Positions 18,661-28,334 of a DNA stretch of 64,000 nucleotides are shown here, one piece after another. The DNA lies in NCBI RefSeq assembly GCF_003049705.1, contig NZ_PIRF01000004.1:124001-188000 (forward strand). The letters run 5' to 3'. The notes under the pieces are model-generated. The model was not told the origin of the DNA and searched no databases. It saw nothing but the letters and a program-made list of their open reading frames with translations. The translations under genes and the position numbers were made by a program. Every line of letters begins with the position of its first letter. The first letter of the stretch is position 1. The stretch is from Campylobacter concisus. Lineage in GTDB: Bacteria; Campylobacterota; Campylobacteria; Campylobacterales; Campylobacteraceae.

Positions 18661-19736
18661 CTTGCAGACTTAATAGCTTCAAGCAACTCTTCAAAACCTA
18701 CTTTACTTGAGTTTTCGACATCTTTTAATATTTCAACGCCAGGTAGATTTCCTTTGTCTTTATCAGCAAAAATAACCATCGCTTTTTCTAAGCCATGATG
18801 AACATTTTCATGATGAGCTGCGATACTTGAGAGAATTTTGGCATCTTTTACAAGAGTATTTTTCACATCTTTTTCATACCATTTGCTAAATCTACACTCG
18901 TGAACATCTTGAATCTTATTAAACTCATTTAAAAGCACGCCTCTATATCCATTTAGCTTCATGTTGATGTGATCTATCTTGCCGTTACTTACATTGACCT
19001 CGTTTGTTACGTTTAGGGCTTGATTTAGGATATTTTGCGTATTTGCATTTACACTTGAGATATTTCCTTCAAATCCACCTAAAATTTTCATAGCATTTAC
19101 AGAAATTTTTGAGAAATTCTCACTCATTTCGATCATCGTGTTTGCACTTTGTTTAAGGCCATTTATATTTACTTCTACTTCAAGAGTTGCTTTTTGAGTG
19201 CGTTCAGCTAGCTTTCTAACCTCATCTGCCACGACAGCAAAACCTCGTCCATGCTCACCAGCACGGGCCGCCTCGATAGCAGCATTTAGGGCTAGTAAAT
19301 TTGTCTGATCTGAGATGTCTTTAATTAGATTTATAATCTCAACAATCGAATTTACGCTTCCATCAAGCGAAGAAGCGTCATTTGAAAGGTCATTACTCAT
19401 CTGGCTTACTTGCTCGATCGAGTTTAAAATTTCAGCCGTTTGCGACTTGAGTTCGCCCGTCTCTTTGAAAGTCTTTTCATTTAATCCGTTTATACTTTCA
19501 AGCATTTTTAGATTTTCTTCCATTGTTAATTGCAAGAAATTTATACCATCTTGATAACTTGAAAGCAATAAATTTACAGCCTCTTGCTTATCCTTAGCTT
19601 GCTCTTTTGGCTCGCAAGTTTTGGCATTTTTTAGCTCATTTTTAAGTGCTAAAATTTCAGCCTTTAAAGCTTCATTTTCTCTTTGCAAAGCTTCGTTTTT
19701 ACTAGAAAGCTCTTTATTTTTGCCATCAAAAAACAT
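18654..19736 (-). CDS. Soluble methyl-accepting chemotaxis protein with C-terminal CZB domain
   Basis: The 360-aa protein has no membrane segment. It starts with a coiled coil (about 8-38), followed by an MCP signalling hairpin whose conserved tip is [18 protein letters not shown] (143-160) with [15 protein letters not shown] (166-180). The C-terminus resembles a chemoreceptor zinc-binding domain, with candidate ligands H256, C281, H308/H309 and H313. CZB receptors have been linked to zinc and hypochlorous acid sensing; the ligand here is unknown. A good AAAGGATG site precedes the ATG. It follows argH by 28 nt and is probably co-transcribed. Confidence 0.92.
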   Translation of the reverse strand: MFFDGKNKELSSKNEALQRENEALKAEILALKNELKNAKTCEPKEQAKDKQEAVNLLLSSYQDGINFLQLTMEENLKMLESINGLNEKTFKETGELKSQTAEILNSIEQVSQMSNDLSNDASSLDGSVNSIVEIINLIKDISDQTNLLALNAAIEAARAGEHGRGFAVVADEVRKLAERTQKATLEVEVNINGLKQSANTMIEMSENFSKISVNAMKILGGFEGNISSVNANTQNILNQALNVTNEVNVSNGKIDHINMKLNGYRGVLLNEFNKIQDVHECRFSKWYEKDVKNTLVKDAKILSSIAAHHENVHHGLEKAMVIFADKDKGNLPGVEILKDVENSSKVGFEELLEAIKSARK

Positions 19737-19764
19737 TTTTCATCCTTTAAAATTTGTAGCGTAA

Positions 19765-21177
19765 TTATAACTCTTTTTTCTTAAGCCAGTAATCTAAAAT
19801 TTCTATCTGCTCATCAACGCTTTTATTTGCCGTGCCGCCCTGCGAACAACGTGCCTCTTTTGAAGCATAAAGATCTAAAAATTTAATAGCATTTGCATCT
19901 AAATTTTCATCCACACTTTTTAGCTGCTCTTCGTTTAATTCACTCAAATCAAGGCCCAAACTTTCAGCCTTTGCGACAGCTTTACCTGTAATAAAATGTG
20001 CTGTTCTAAATGGGATGTTTTTTTCACGCACTAGATAGTCTGCCAAATCAGTAGCACTTAGATGCCCAGTTTTTGTCGCTTTTAGCATGTTTTTTTCGTT
20101 AAATTTAGCTGTTTTTATCATCTCATTTAGGATAGTAGCCGAGCTTAAAATGGTTGAGACGCTGTCAAACACACCCTCTTTATCTTCTTGCATATCTTTA
20201 TTATAAGCAAGCGGCAGACCCTTCATCGTAGTTAGTAGCGCTACTAAATTTCCATTTACGCGCCCCGTTTTGCCGCGTATGAGCTCAGCGACGTCTGGAT
20301 TTTTCTTTTGAGGCATTATGGAGCTGCCCGTGCTATAAGCGTCACTGATACTTACAAAGCCAAATTCTTGCGAACTCCAAAGTATGAGCTCCTCGCAAAG
20401 CCTAGAAGCGTGCGTCATGAAAACGCTAATGTTAAATAAAATTTCCAGCGCAAAATCACGGTCACTCACGCTGTCCATCGCATTTTGCGTGCAGCCTGCA
20501 AAGCCAAGCTCACTTGCAACGATAGTTCTATCTATCTTATGAGGAGTGCCTGCAAGGGCTGCTGAACCAAGCGGACTTAGGTTGTTTCGCTCATATGAGC
20601 TAACAAAACGCTCGAAATCTCTTTTAAACATAAATGCATATGCTAGCAAGTGATAGCTAAGGCTTACTGGCTGAGCGTGTTGAAGATGTGTGTAGCCTGG
20701 CATTAGCGTATCTTTGTGGTTTTTTGCCAAATTTGTAAGCGTAGCGATGAGCTCTTTGATGAGAGATGAAATTTCTAAATTTTTCTTCAAAACATAAAAT
20801 TTAAAATCAAGTGCAACTTGGTCGTTTCTGCTTCTGGCTGTGTGCAGTCTGCCTCCAAGCTCGGCGCCGATGATCTGGCTAAGGCGCTTTTCAATTGCCA
20901 TGTGGATATCCTCATCCTCTATCTTAAAAGTAAATTTACCAGCTCTTATCTCAGCTAAAACCTCATCAAGCCCCCTTATGATCGCCTCTGACTCATCTTT
21001 TTTCAAAATTCCACAAATTCCAAGCATCTTTGCGTGAGCCTTGCTACCGGCAATATCTTCTTCAAAAAGATTTTTATCAAAATTTATAGAGGCATTAAAT
21101 TCCTCAAGTAGCTTCGAGCTAGCCTCGCTAAATCTACCCTCCCACATCTTTTTGTGTGCGTTTTTCTCTTCTTTCAT
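19765..21177 (-). CDS. argH: Argininosuccinate lyase
   Basis: This is the final step of arginine synthesis, splitting argininosuccinate into arginine and fumarate. The 470-aa protein shows MWEGRFSE near the N-terminus (11-18), [22 protein letters not shown] and the mobile signature loop [12 protein letters not shown] with the catalytic serine. The first ten residues (Lys/Glu-rich) are a small extension; MWEGRF could be the true start, but the AGGCAAAG site favours the longer form. Confidence 0.96.
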   Translation of the reverse strand: MKEEKNAHKKMWEGRFSEASSKLLEEFNASINFDKNLFEEDIAGSKAHAKMLGICGILKKDESEAIIRGLDEVLAEIRAGKFTFKIEDEDIHMAIEKRLSQIIGAELGGRLHTARSRNDQVALDFKFYVLKKNLEISSLIKELIATLTNLAKNHKDTLMPGYTHLQHAQPVSLSYHLLAYAFMFKRDFERFVSSYERNNLSPLGSAALAGTPHKIDRTIVASELGFAGCTQNAMDSVSDRDFALEILFNISVFMTHASRLCEELILWSSQEFGFVSISDAYSTGSSIMPQKKNPDVAELIRGKTGRVNGNLVALLTTMKGLPLAYNKDMQEDKEGVFDSVSTILSSATILNEMIKTAKFNEKNMLKATKTGHLSATDLADYLVREKNIPFRTAHFITGKAVAKAESLGLDLSELNEEQLKSVDENLDANAIKFLDLYASKEARCSQGGTANKSVDEQIEILDYWLKKKEL

Positions 21178-21383
21178 AGCTTTGCCTTTAATTAGTTTTG
21201 CGTGATTTTAACAAAATAGCACTTAACTGGGTATTTTAACTATAAAGTTGCAAAAAAAGTTATAAATATAATTTATCTTTAAGGATATGGAAATATAATT
21301 CAAAATATAACTTTTTAAAAACTATTTTAATTTTCTATTGAATATAGTTTAAAATAAAAATAACCTATAAGAGGAAGGATGAT

Positions 21384-21773
21384 ATGCAAATAGATGCGAA
21401 TTTGAACTCAAATATTTTCTATCATGATGGCTATACATCTATCTCTTCAAATAGCTCAAAAACAAGTATGTTAGTATCTTCTGGCTATGACAAGAAAGAT
21501 ATTGTTAGAAGCAATGAAGTACATGTAGAACAAAGAGAAGATGCTAAAATTTCCCCTATAATTATTAATAAAGCAAGTGCCATACAGTTACAAAAAGACT
21601 TAGAAAAATTACAAGAGCAAAAGCTAGATATTTCACATAAAATTTCAAGCATCCAAAGCCTAAAAGATCGTAATTCTATGCAAATGCTTCATTACTTAAA
21701 TTTAGAGCAGTCAGCCATTCAAAATAACATTTTAAGTATTAAAACTCAAATGATAGAAATGGCACAGGCTTAA
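21384..21773 (+). CDS. Small coiled-coil protein of unknown function
   Basis: I do not recognise this 129-aa protein. Residues 1-60 are Ser/Asn-rich and polar. Residues 65-125 form a heptad-like, Gln/Leu/Ile-rich helix pair (KASAIQLQKDLEKLQEQK, then ISHKISSIQSL, then ILSIKTQMIEMAQA). There is no signal peptide or membrane segment. Support for its being real: an excellent GAGGAAGG site 5 nt before the ATG, its own 206-nt upstream region, and a stop 2 nt short of the convergent neighbour. Confidence 0.72.
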   Translation: MQIDANLNSNIFYHDGYTSISSNSSKTSMLVSSGYDKKDIVRSNEVHVEQREDAKISPIIINKASAIQLQKDLEKLQEQKLDISHKISSIQSLKDRNSMQMLHYLNLEQSAIQNNILSIKTQMIEMAQA

Positions 21774-21775
21774 AA

Positions 21776-22315
21776 CTAAGCCTTACCAATAATAGTTTCT
21801 AAAACCAAGCAAAAATCCTCTAAAAAATATCCCATTGATTTATAAAAATTGCTAGTCGCGTCTTTTTGGATATCTTTTGAAAGCTGTTTAGCATAAGGCA
21901 AGAAAAATGAGACACTAAAAGCTGCAAGAAGCTTCATAGACTCCTTAGATGCTTCGCTTTTTAAAATATTTGCTATTAAAATTAGCTGATTTGAGATGCT
22001 ATCAACCTCGCCAATTTTTGGCTGAAAATTTATAGCCTTATAAAATTGAGCTAGATCATCTTTTGCAGATGAAAAATAGTAGCTTGCCTCAAATTTTGAC
22101 TTTAAAATGACAAAATCGTCACATAAAGCAGCACTACTTTCATCTTTGATAAATTTTGCATAAAGCTCATTGCCTTTTTTATTTGCTTCGTTATTTGTCT
22201 GCGTTATCCACGCATTTGTCTTTTTGATACGCATAAAAGATGAAACGTCTAAAATGCCACTAAAATTTGCAGCAAGCGCAGCCGCTACAACGCTATAAAG
22301 TTCTCCAAGCCTCAA
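21776..22315 (-). CDS. Helical protein downstream of copA, possibly TorD/DmsD-like chaperone
   Basis: The 179-aa all-helical protein has no membrane segment or cysteine motif. The layout resembles TorD/NarJ redox chaperones: N-terminal GELYSVVAAALAANFSG, a middle helix pair, then FLPYAKQLSKDIQKDATSNF and YKSMGYFLEDF, which recalls the C-terminal helix with FY and FL pairs in that family. This is pattern recognition only; the central family motif is not convincing. It starts 2 nt after copA, so it is probably the last gene of the copper operon. Confidence 0.45.
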   Translation of the reverse strand: MRLGELYSVVAAALAANFSGILDVSSFMRIKKTNAWITQTNNEANKKGNELYAKFIKDESSAALCDDFVILKSKFEASYYFSSAKDDLAQFYKAINFQPKIGEVDSISNQLILIANILKSEASKESMKLLAAFSVSFFLPYAKQLSKDIQKDATSNFYKSMGYFLEDFCLVLETIIGKA

Positions 22316-22317
22316 TT

Positions 22318-24495
22318 TTAATCCTTAAGTCGTAAATATCTAAGTCTAAGTGCGTTTAAAACGACAGTAACAGAGCTAAGACACATCGCCATTGAGCCAT
22401 AAACTGGGCTTAAAAGTAGTCCAAAGACCGGGTAAAGCACGCCTGCAGCCACTGGGATACAAATCGCGTTATACATAAATGCCCAAAATAAATTTTCTTT
22501 TATGTTTGCCATAGTAGCATTTGCTAATCTAACTAGTCCGGTCACGCCACGCAAATCATTTTTAATAAGCACGATATCTCCAGCACCTTTTGCTATATCT
22601 GAGCCCGAGTTCATAGCGATACCAACACTTGCCTCTTTAAGCGATGGTGAATCATTTACGCCATCTCCAACAAAGATAACGCCACCGTGACTTGCAAGCT
22701 CTTTTATCTCATTAAATTTATCTTCAGGCAACATATTTGCGTGATATTTGCTCACATTTAGCTTCTTAGCGATACTTGCGACCACCTTCTCATCATCGCC
22801 TGAGAGTATCACACTTTGTAAATTTAGCCTCGTAAGTTCATTTACGACATTCACCGCTTCATCTTTTAACTCATCGGCAAGTGTTAAAAAGCCAACAAAA
22901 TTTTTATTTATAGCGCAAAGTATGACGCCACTTCCATCGTTTGTGGCCTCTTTTATAGCTTTACTTTCATCCGGATTTAAACTCACTTCATTTGCCAAAA
23001 GCAGCTTTTCGTTTCCGATTATTATCTGATTATTCTCATCTTCATAGATGATGCCTTGCCCGACAACATTTTGAAATTTACCATTTAGCTTTTGTAAATC
23101 TATACATTTTTGCTTTGCATATCTAACGATAGCTTTTGAGATGAGATGCTCACTTAAATTTTCAGCAGAAGCGATAAGCACTAAATCTTGCTCACTTAAA
23201 TTTGAGCTTTTGACGCTGATTTGCCCTTTACTAAGTGTGCCAGTTTTGTCAAATGCTACAAATTTAGCATCTTTTATTAGCTCTAAAACTTCTGGATTTT
23301 TTACTAAAATTCCAGCTTTTGCGCCACGTGCAAGCGAACTTACTATTGCTATTGGCGTAGCAAGTCCAAGAGCGCATGGGCATGAGATTATTAAAACGCA
23401 GATCGCACAAGAGATCGCATAGGCAAAATTTCCATCAAAAATGATCCAAGCCAAAAACGTGAGCACTGATATCGCTACCACGCTTGGCACAAAGATGTTT
23501 GCTATCTTGTCAGCCAGCCGTCCGATAGGCATCTTTTTAGAGCTAGCGTCGCTTAGTAGGTTTAAAATTTGAGATAGCAAGCTCTCGTAAGAGCTCTTTG
23601 TCACCTTGACGCTTATGTAGCCATTTGTATTTAATGTGCCTGCAAATACATTGTCGCCCACCTCCTTATAAACCGGCAAACTCTCGCCTGTTAGCATCGA
23701 AGCATCGATTTCAGCTCCGCCTTGGACTATCACGCCATCACTTGGGATGTTGTAGCCATTCTTTACAACGACGATATCACCTATTTTTAGCTCATTTACA
23801 TTTACCTCTTTACTATGTCCATCTGGCATGACCAAAAAGGCGGTCTTTGGCGAAATTTTAAGTAGCGTCTTTAGGTAGTCGCCTGCCTTTGCCTTTGAGC
23901 ACTCTTCAAGATACTTACCTAGCAAAACAAAGGCTATTATCATCGCTGCGCCCGAGACATAGACATTTTTTAGATCATCTGGGATGAAATCTGAAAAGAT
24001 CACAACAAAAAGCGAGTATAAAAATGCACTGCCACTTCCAAGAGCTACAAGCACGTTCATATCGTAGTTTTTGTTTTTAACAGCCTCTATGGCGTGAGCA
24101 AAGAAGTCTTTGCCACTAAAAGCTAGCACCAAAAAGCCAAGCGCTAAAATGGCTAAATTTACAACCACGCTAGGCCTTACAAACATCTCAAGCGCCATGA
24201 TGACCATGCTCGCTAGAAATGCAAATATAAATTTATTTCTGATCGCAGTTATATGCTCGTCTCTTTTGGCTTCAAATTCATCAATATTTGTCGCCACAAA
24301 ATAGCCAAGCTTCTTTATCTTTTGCTCTAAAACTTCACGCACGCTAGCGTCTTTTAGGACAAATTCGCCGCTTGCATTTGCAAAATTTACATTTGCTTCA
24401 AGCACCCCATCTATCTTTTTAGAAACTTTCTCGATAGCGTTTGAGCAATTTACGCAGCTCATTCCCGCTATATTTAGCTTGACTTTTAAAGGCAT
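22318..24495 (-). CDS. copA: Copper-exporting P1B-type ATPase
   Basis: The 725-aa protein has one N-terminal heavy-metal-associated domain with C14/C17 (MSCVNC), eight predicted membrane helices, the actuator TGES, the CPC ion site (ISCPCALGLATP), the phosphorylation motif DKTGT and the HP/GDGVNDSPSL hinge. CPC with these P1B-1 features points to Cu(I) export from the cytoplasm. AAAGGAG precedes the ATG. It follows copZ directly. Confidence 0.95.
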   Translation of the reverse strand: MPLKVKLNIAGMSCVNCSNAIEKVSKKIDGVLEANVNFANASGEFVLKDASVREVLEQKIKKLGYFVATNIDEFEAKRDEHITAIRNKFIFAFLASMVIMALEMFVRPSVVVNLAILALGFLVLAFSGKDFFAHAIEAVKNKNYDMNVLVALGSGSAFLYSLFVVIFSDFIPDDLKNVYVSGAAMIIAFVLLGKYLEECSKAKAGDYLKTLLKISPKTAFLVMPDGHSKEVNVNELKIGDIVVVKNGYNIPSDGVIVQGGAEIDASMLTGESLPVYKEVGDNVFAGTLNTNGYISVKVTKSSYESLLSQILNLLSDASSKKMPIGRLADKIANIFVPSVVAISVLTFLAWIIFDGNFAYAISCAICVLIISCPCALGLATPIAIVSSLARGAKAGILVKNPEVLELIKDAKFVAFDKTGTLSKGQISVKSSNLSEQDLVLIASAENLSEHLISKAIVRYAKQKCIDLQKLNGKFQNVVGQGIIYEDENNQIIIGNEKLLLANEVSLNPDESKAIKEATNDGSGVILCAINKNFVGFLTLADELKDEAVNVVNELTRLNLQSVILSGDDEKVVASIAKKLNVSKYHANMLPEDKFNEIKELASHGGVIFVGDGVNDSPSLKEASVGIAMNSGSDIAKGAGDIVLIKNDLRGVTGLVRLANATMANIKENLFWAFMYNAICIPVAAGVLYPVFGLLLSPVYGSMAMCLSSVTVVLNALRLRYLRLKD

Positions 24496-24496
24496 A

Positions 24497-24700
24497 TCAA
24501 AGCTCCTTTATAACGTCAAATCCAAGATCAGCCATTTCAGATTTAAATTTTTCAACTTCACTATCTTTAAGATCAACCCTAACTTGTCTTGGCTCTTTGC
24601 TAAGATCAACTTCTATCTTGCCAAAGTCATCTTCAAGTGCGTTTTTTATAGTGTTTGCGCAGTTTTGGCAGTGGATATTGTTTACTTCAAATGTTTTCAT
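24497..24700 (-). CDS. copZ: Copper chaperone, heavy-metal-associated domain protein
   Basis: The 67-aa protein is a single ferredoxin-like HMA domain with the metal pair C11/C14 (HCQNCANTI). Such proteins carry Cu(I) to CopA. The stop lies 1 nt before the copA ATG, and its own ATG overlaps the end of the acetyltransferase gene (ATGA), with GGAGATA just upstream. Confidence 0.92.
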   Translation of the reverse strand: MKTFEVNNIHCQNCANTIKNALEDDFGKIEVDLSKEPRQVRVDLKDSEVEKFKSEMADLGFDVIKEL

Positions 24701-25260
24701 ATTATCTCCTTTATCATGTGGTCGTATTCGTGTAAATTTACAATTTTCTTGACATTAAATTTAAAGCCAAGGCTCTCGTAAAATTTACGAACTTTTGGCT
24801 TATTTGTATCTACTATTAATGAAACCTTTTTATGCCCTAATTCTTTTGCTACGACAAATGAATGCCTTATGAGCTCTTTTGCAAGCCCTTGGCCTCTAAA
24901 ATTTTCATCAACAGCGATACTATCTATATAAAACTCATCGTCAAAACACTCTTTTTCTACTTGAGTATCTTTGCCAAGAGCCATTAAATGCTGCGAAATT
25001 TCTCTATCAAGCTGCTCCACGTCGCCACCAAAGTAAGCACACATAGCAGCTATAATTTCCTCGTTATGTTTATAAACAAAGACATTTTTATAGCTTAGTC
25101 TATTTGTATCACTTTTGAAAAAAATTTCTAAAATTTCATCACTTTTAATAGGATCGTCGTAGCCACTTAGCTTGTAGGCGATATCCTCCATTGCTAGATT
25201 TAGTAGCTTTATGCAGCTTTTTGCATCTTGTTTTTGAGCATTTTGTATCATGTGCGTCAT
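24697..25260 (-). CDS. GNAT family N-acetyltransferase
   Basis: The 187-aa protein has the acetyl-CoA loop FRGQGLA (121-127) after the beta4 strand SIAVDEN, then VSLIVDTNKPKVRKFYESLGF, the usual GNAT beta5/helix region. The substrate cannot be told. It is first in the run GNAT-copZ-copA-TorD-like, joined to copZ by a 4-nt overlap. The ATG lacks a clear Shine-Dalgarno; an ATG three codons later is an alternative. Confidence 0.88.
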   Translation of the reverse strand: MTHMIQNAQKQDAKSCIKLLNLAMEDIAYKLSGYDDPIKSDEILEIFFKSDTNRLSYKNVFVYKHNEEIIAAMCAYFGGDVEQLDREISQHLMALGKDTQVEKECFDDEFYIDSIAVDENFRGQGLAKELIRHSFVVAKELGHKKVSLIVDTNKPKVRKFYESLGFKFNVKKIVNLHEYDHMIKEII

Positions 25261-25370
25261 TATAAAACTCTAGCTTAAATTTTTACCAAATATCAATCTG
25301 CGATTTACAAATTAATAACCCGCAATATGCAAACTAAAAATGTTTTAAAAAAGTATAAAATTTTTTTAGT

Positions 25371-25376
25371 TATAAT
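25371..25376 (+). promoter_or_regulatory. Promoter -10 box of the yebC-ppiB-dctA operon
   Basis: TATAAT in TTAGTTATAATCC lies 28 nt before the yebC ATG, downstream of A/T runs. Confidence 0.65.
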
Positions 25377-25403
25377 CCGTAAAAAATTTATTTAAGGATA
25401 TTT

Positions 25404-26111
25404 ATGGGACGAGCATTTGAGTACCGAAGAGCGGCAAAAGAAGCTAGATGGGATAAGATGAGCAAAGTATTTCCAAAACTTTCAAAAGCTATAACAGTAG
25501 CTGCAAAAGATGGTGGTTGTGATCCAGATATGAACCCAAAACTTCGTGCGGCAATCGCAGCAGCAAAAGCTGAAAATATGCCAAAAGATAACATCGACGC
25601 TGCCATAAAAAGAGCAAATGGCAAAGACAGTGCCGATATTAAGACTATTTTTTATGATGGTAAAGCAGCTCACGGCGTGCAGATCATCGTTGAGTGTGCG
25701 ACCGACAATCCAACAAGAACGGTTGCCAATGTTAAAGCGATATTTAGCAAAAATGGTGGAGAAATTTTACCAAGTGGCAGCCTTAGCTTTATGTTTACAA
25801 GAAAGAGCGTTTTTGAGCTTGAAAAACCAAGCGCAGACATTGAAGAGATCGAACTTGAGCTGATAGATTATGGCCTAAGCGATATCGAGGCTGACGATGA
25901 GACGCTATTTGTATACGGTGATTATGCAAATTTTGGCACACTTCATGAAGGTATCGAAAAGCTAAATTTAGTAGTTAAAAAAGCTTCACTTCAATACTTA
26001 CCAAATCAAACTGTGAATCTAAGCGAAGAGCAAATGCTTGAGGTTGAGAGGCTTCTTGATAAGCTAGAAGACGATGATGACGTTCAAGCAGTTTATACAA
26101 ATATCGAATAA
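25404..26111 (+). CDS. yebC: YebC/PmpR family protein (TACO1-like)
   Basis: The 235-aa protein begins [16 protein letters not shown] and continues with the family blocks DPDMNPKLR and [14 protein letters not shown]. It is cytoplasmic. The family was described first as transcription regulators; recent work ties members to translation of proline-rich stretches, which would complement EF-P (efp is also in this window). AAGGATATTT precedes the ATG. It is first gene of a three-gene operon. Confidence 0.95.
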   Translation: MGRAFEYRRAAKEARWDKMSKVFPKLSKAITVAAKDGGCDPDMNPKLRAAIAAAKAENMPKDNIDAAIKRANGKDSADIKTIFYDGKAAHGVQIIVECATDNPTRTVANVKAIFSKNGGEILPSGSLSFMFTRKSVFELEKPSADIEEIELELIDYGLSDIEADDETLFVYGDYANFGTLHEGIEKLNLVVKKASLQYLPNQTVNLSEEQMLEVERLLDKLEDDDDVQAVYTNIE

Positions 26112-26122
26112 AAGGGAGATAC

Positions 26123-26617
26123 ATGCGTTTTGATGAATTAAAAGTTTATGATATAAATTTAGACGAGCTTAAAAAAGATAAATTTGCAGTTTTAGAGACA
26201 GACAAAGGCGAGATCAGACTTGAACTTTTTGCCGAAGAAGCTCCACAAGCTGTTGCAAATTTTGTACATTTGATAAAATCGGGCTTTTATAATGGTCTAA
26301 ATTTTCACAGAGTTATACCAAATTTTGTCATCCAAGGTGGCTGCCCAAATGGAACAGGTACAGGCGGTCCTGGCTGGAGAATAAAATGCGAATGCGATAA
26401 ACAAAAGGTAAAACACGAGCGCGGTAGCCTTAGCATGGCTCACGCAGGACGTGATACTGGCGGATCGCAGTTTTTCATCTGTCATAGCAAGCAACCTCAT
26501 CTTGATGGCGTGCATACAGTCTTTGGAAAATGCGTTGATGATGAGAGCCTAAAGGTGCTTGACGCTATAAGACAAGGCGATAAGATCATCTCTGCCAAGA
26601 TCAGAGAAAGCCTATAA
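26123..26617 (+). CDS. ppiB: Cyclophilin-type peptidyl-prolyl cis-trans isomerase
   Basis: The 164-aa protein has a cyclophilin core with [13 protein letters not shown] (catalytic Arg), the Gln/Phe pair in SQFFICHS and the [11 protein letters not shown] block. It has no signal peptide, so it is cytoplasmic. AAAGGGAG precedes the ATG. It lies 11 nt after yebC and 11 nt before dctA. Confidence 0.95.
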   Translation: MRFDELKVYDINLDELKKDKFAVLETDKGEIRLELFAEEAPQAVANFVHLIKSGFYNGLNFHRVIPNFVIQGGCPNGTGTGGPGWRIKCECDKQKVKHERGSLSMAHAGRDTGGSQFFICHSKQPHLDGVHTVFGKCVDDESLKVLDAIRQGDKIISAKIRESL

Positions 26618-26628
26618 AGGGGAAATTT

Positions 26629-27984
26629 ATGAATAATACTAAAAAGCAAGGAAGCCTTGCTGTGAGGTTATTTACCAATCTTGCCTTTTGGGTTGTGATC
26701 GGTATTGTTGGTGGTGTTATCGTTGGCATGGTCGTACCTGAGCTTGGTATAGCAAGCAAGCCAGGCATTGATTATTTTATAAAAGCACTTAAAATTTTAA
26801 TTGGTCCTATTATCTTTTTAACGATCGTTTCAGGTATCGTTGGACTTGAGAGTTTAAAAGATCTTGGGTCTATTGGATTAAAGGCATTTATCTATTTTGA
26901 GATAGTTAGCACACTTGCGCTTGCTGTTGGTATCATCTTTGGCGAGACACTTCGTCCAGGACATGGCATGAATCTTGACTACACTCAGCTTGATGCCTCA
27001 AGCGTAGCTAAATTTACATCTCAGGCTGCAAATATGGACGCAAATAGTGGGTTTGTAGCACATACACTTCATCTTTTAAGAGGTGCTGTGCCAGTAGATG
27101 ACATTTTTCCTTACGTGCATATACTTGATCCATTTATAAAATCAAACACACTTCAAGTACTTTTCATGGCTATTATCGTTGCCATCGTGCTTTCGCTGCT
27201 AGCTCATGATAAAAAACAAGCTTGCCTAAAGCCACTTGAATTTATTCAGCACTATGTCTTGAAACTTCTTAGTTGGCTTATGCTCTTTAGCCCGGTGGCT
27301 GCATTTTCAGCTATGGCTTATCTGATCGGTAAATTTGGCATCGGAACGCTTCTTGGCATGATGGAGCTTTTGGTTGTTATGGCACTTGCAAGCTGCTTTT
27401 TTATCTTTGTCGTGCTTGGTGTTATTTGCTATTTTGCAAAAATCAATGTCTTTAAATTTATGCGCTTTATCTCAAAAGAGGTATTGGTAGTCTTTGCGAC
27501 AAGCTCGAGCGAAACAGCTCTTGCGCCACTTATGCAAAAGCTAGAATCAGCTGGTATAAATAGAGGCGCTGTTGGCCTTATCATCCCAACTGGCTACTCA
27601 TTTAACCTTGACTGCACAAACATCTATCTAAGCCTAAGCGTTATTTTCTTAGCTCAAGCATTTAATATACCGCTAAGTTTTGAGCATCTAATAAGCATTT
27701 TAATCGTGCTAATGATCACAAGTAAAGGCGCTGTTGGCGTGACAGGATCGGGCTTTGTCGTCCTTGCTGGCACATTAAGCGCACTTCCGAGCACTGGCAT
27801 ACCAGTAGTCACCGTAGCTGTGCTACTTGGCGTCGATAAATTTATGTCAGAGATGCGTGCAGTTGGTAATCTCTGCGGTAACGCTGTTGGTTGCATGATA
27901 GTTTCTATCTGGGATAAAAAAGTCGATATGGATAAATTTAGATACACACTAGATCATCCGGAGGAATTTCACTTTCACTCATAA
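26629..27984 (+). CDS. dctA: C4-dicarboxylate:cation symporter, DctA-type (DAACS family)
   Basis: The 451-aa membrane protein has about eight helices and two re-entrant loops. The substrate motifs are present: ATSSSETALAPLM (HP1) and PTGYSFNLDCTNIYLS (helix 7). DctA has NLDGT there; here the glycine is cysteine. The sequence is closer to DctA than to GltP by eye, so succinate, fumarate, malate or aspartate are the likely substrates. AAAGGGGAAA precedes the ATG, and a strong terminator follows. Confidence 0.88.
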   Translation: MNNTKKQGSLAVRLFTNLAFWVVIGIVGGVIVGMVVPELGIASKPGIDYFIKALKILIGPIIFLTIVSGIVGLESLKDLGSIGLKAFIYFEIVSTLALAVGIIFGETLRPGHGMNLDYTQLDASSVAKFTSQAANMDANSGFVAHTLHLLRGAVPVDDIFPYVHILDPFIKSNTLQVLFMAIIVAIVLSLLAHDKKQACLKPLEFIQHYVLKLLSWLMLFSPVAAFSAMAYLIGKFGIGTLLGMMELLVVMALASCFFIFVVLGVICYFAKINVFKFMRFISKEVLVVFATSSSETALAPLMQKLESAGINRGAVGLIIPTGYSFNLDCTNIYLSLSVIFLAQAFNIPLSFEHLISILIVLMITSKGAVGVTGSGFVVLAGTLSALPSTGIPVVTVAVLLGVDKFMSEMRAVGNLCGNAVGCMIVSIWDKKVDMDKFRYTLDHPEEFHFHS

Positions 27985-27999
27985 TATAACTTTATAACT

Positions 28000-28029
28000 A
28001 TAAGGGCAACTTTGCCCTTATTATTTTTT
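28000..28029 (+). terminator. Rho-independent terminator after dctA
   Basis: The inverted repeat ATAAGGGCAA (28000-28009) with TTGCCCTTAT (28012-28021) forms a stem with a small AACTTT loop, followed by a T-rich tail to 28029. It starts 15 nt after the dctA stop. Confidence 0.9.
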
Positions 28030-28291
28030 ATTCTAAATTTAATGTGATATATCTCCTCCTCAAACCTATAAAAATTTTTAGAAAGCAACACAATAAACAA
28101 TATTTGATAACTAGTTCAAGCACAAAAAGAAAAACTAGGAGCTAAGTGTAATAGGAAAAATTTTATTAGCAACTCATATATTTGGCAATATCTAATATTT
28201 TGTTACTTACTAGAATAAATTTACAAATGTAACACTTGAGATTGGAATTTAGAAGAGAGATACTTTAAATTTAGTCATATCAAAAATATCA
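28030..28291. other. Non-coding gap between the dctA and pckA terminators
   Basis: These 262 AT-rich bases lie between two convergent terminators. I find no ORF with a ribosome site, no tRNA-like fold and no strong hairpin. The composition is not visibly different from other gaps. A small RNA cannot be excluded by eye. Confidence 0.5.
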
Positions 28292-28329
28292 AATAAAAAG
28301 ACTAGCCTTGCAAGCTCTTTGCAAGGCTA
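28292..28329 (-). terminator. Rho-independent terminator of pckA
   Basis: A perfect 11-bp stem TAGCCTTGCAA (28303-28313) with TTGCAAGGCTA (28319-28329) has a 5-nt loop. On the minus strand it is followed by GTCTTTTTATTT. It lies 5 nt past the pckA stop. Confidence 0.93.
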
Positions 28330-28334
28330 TAAAA

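Noticed and set aside
28030-28291. Possible small gene in the dctA-pckA gap
   Set aside because: No start codon with a ribosome site and no hairpin or tRNA-like fold is visible between the two terminators.
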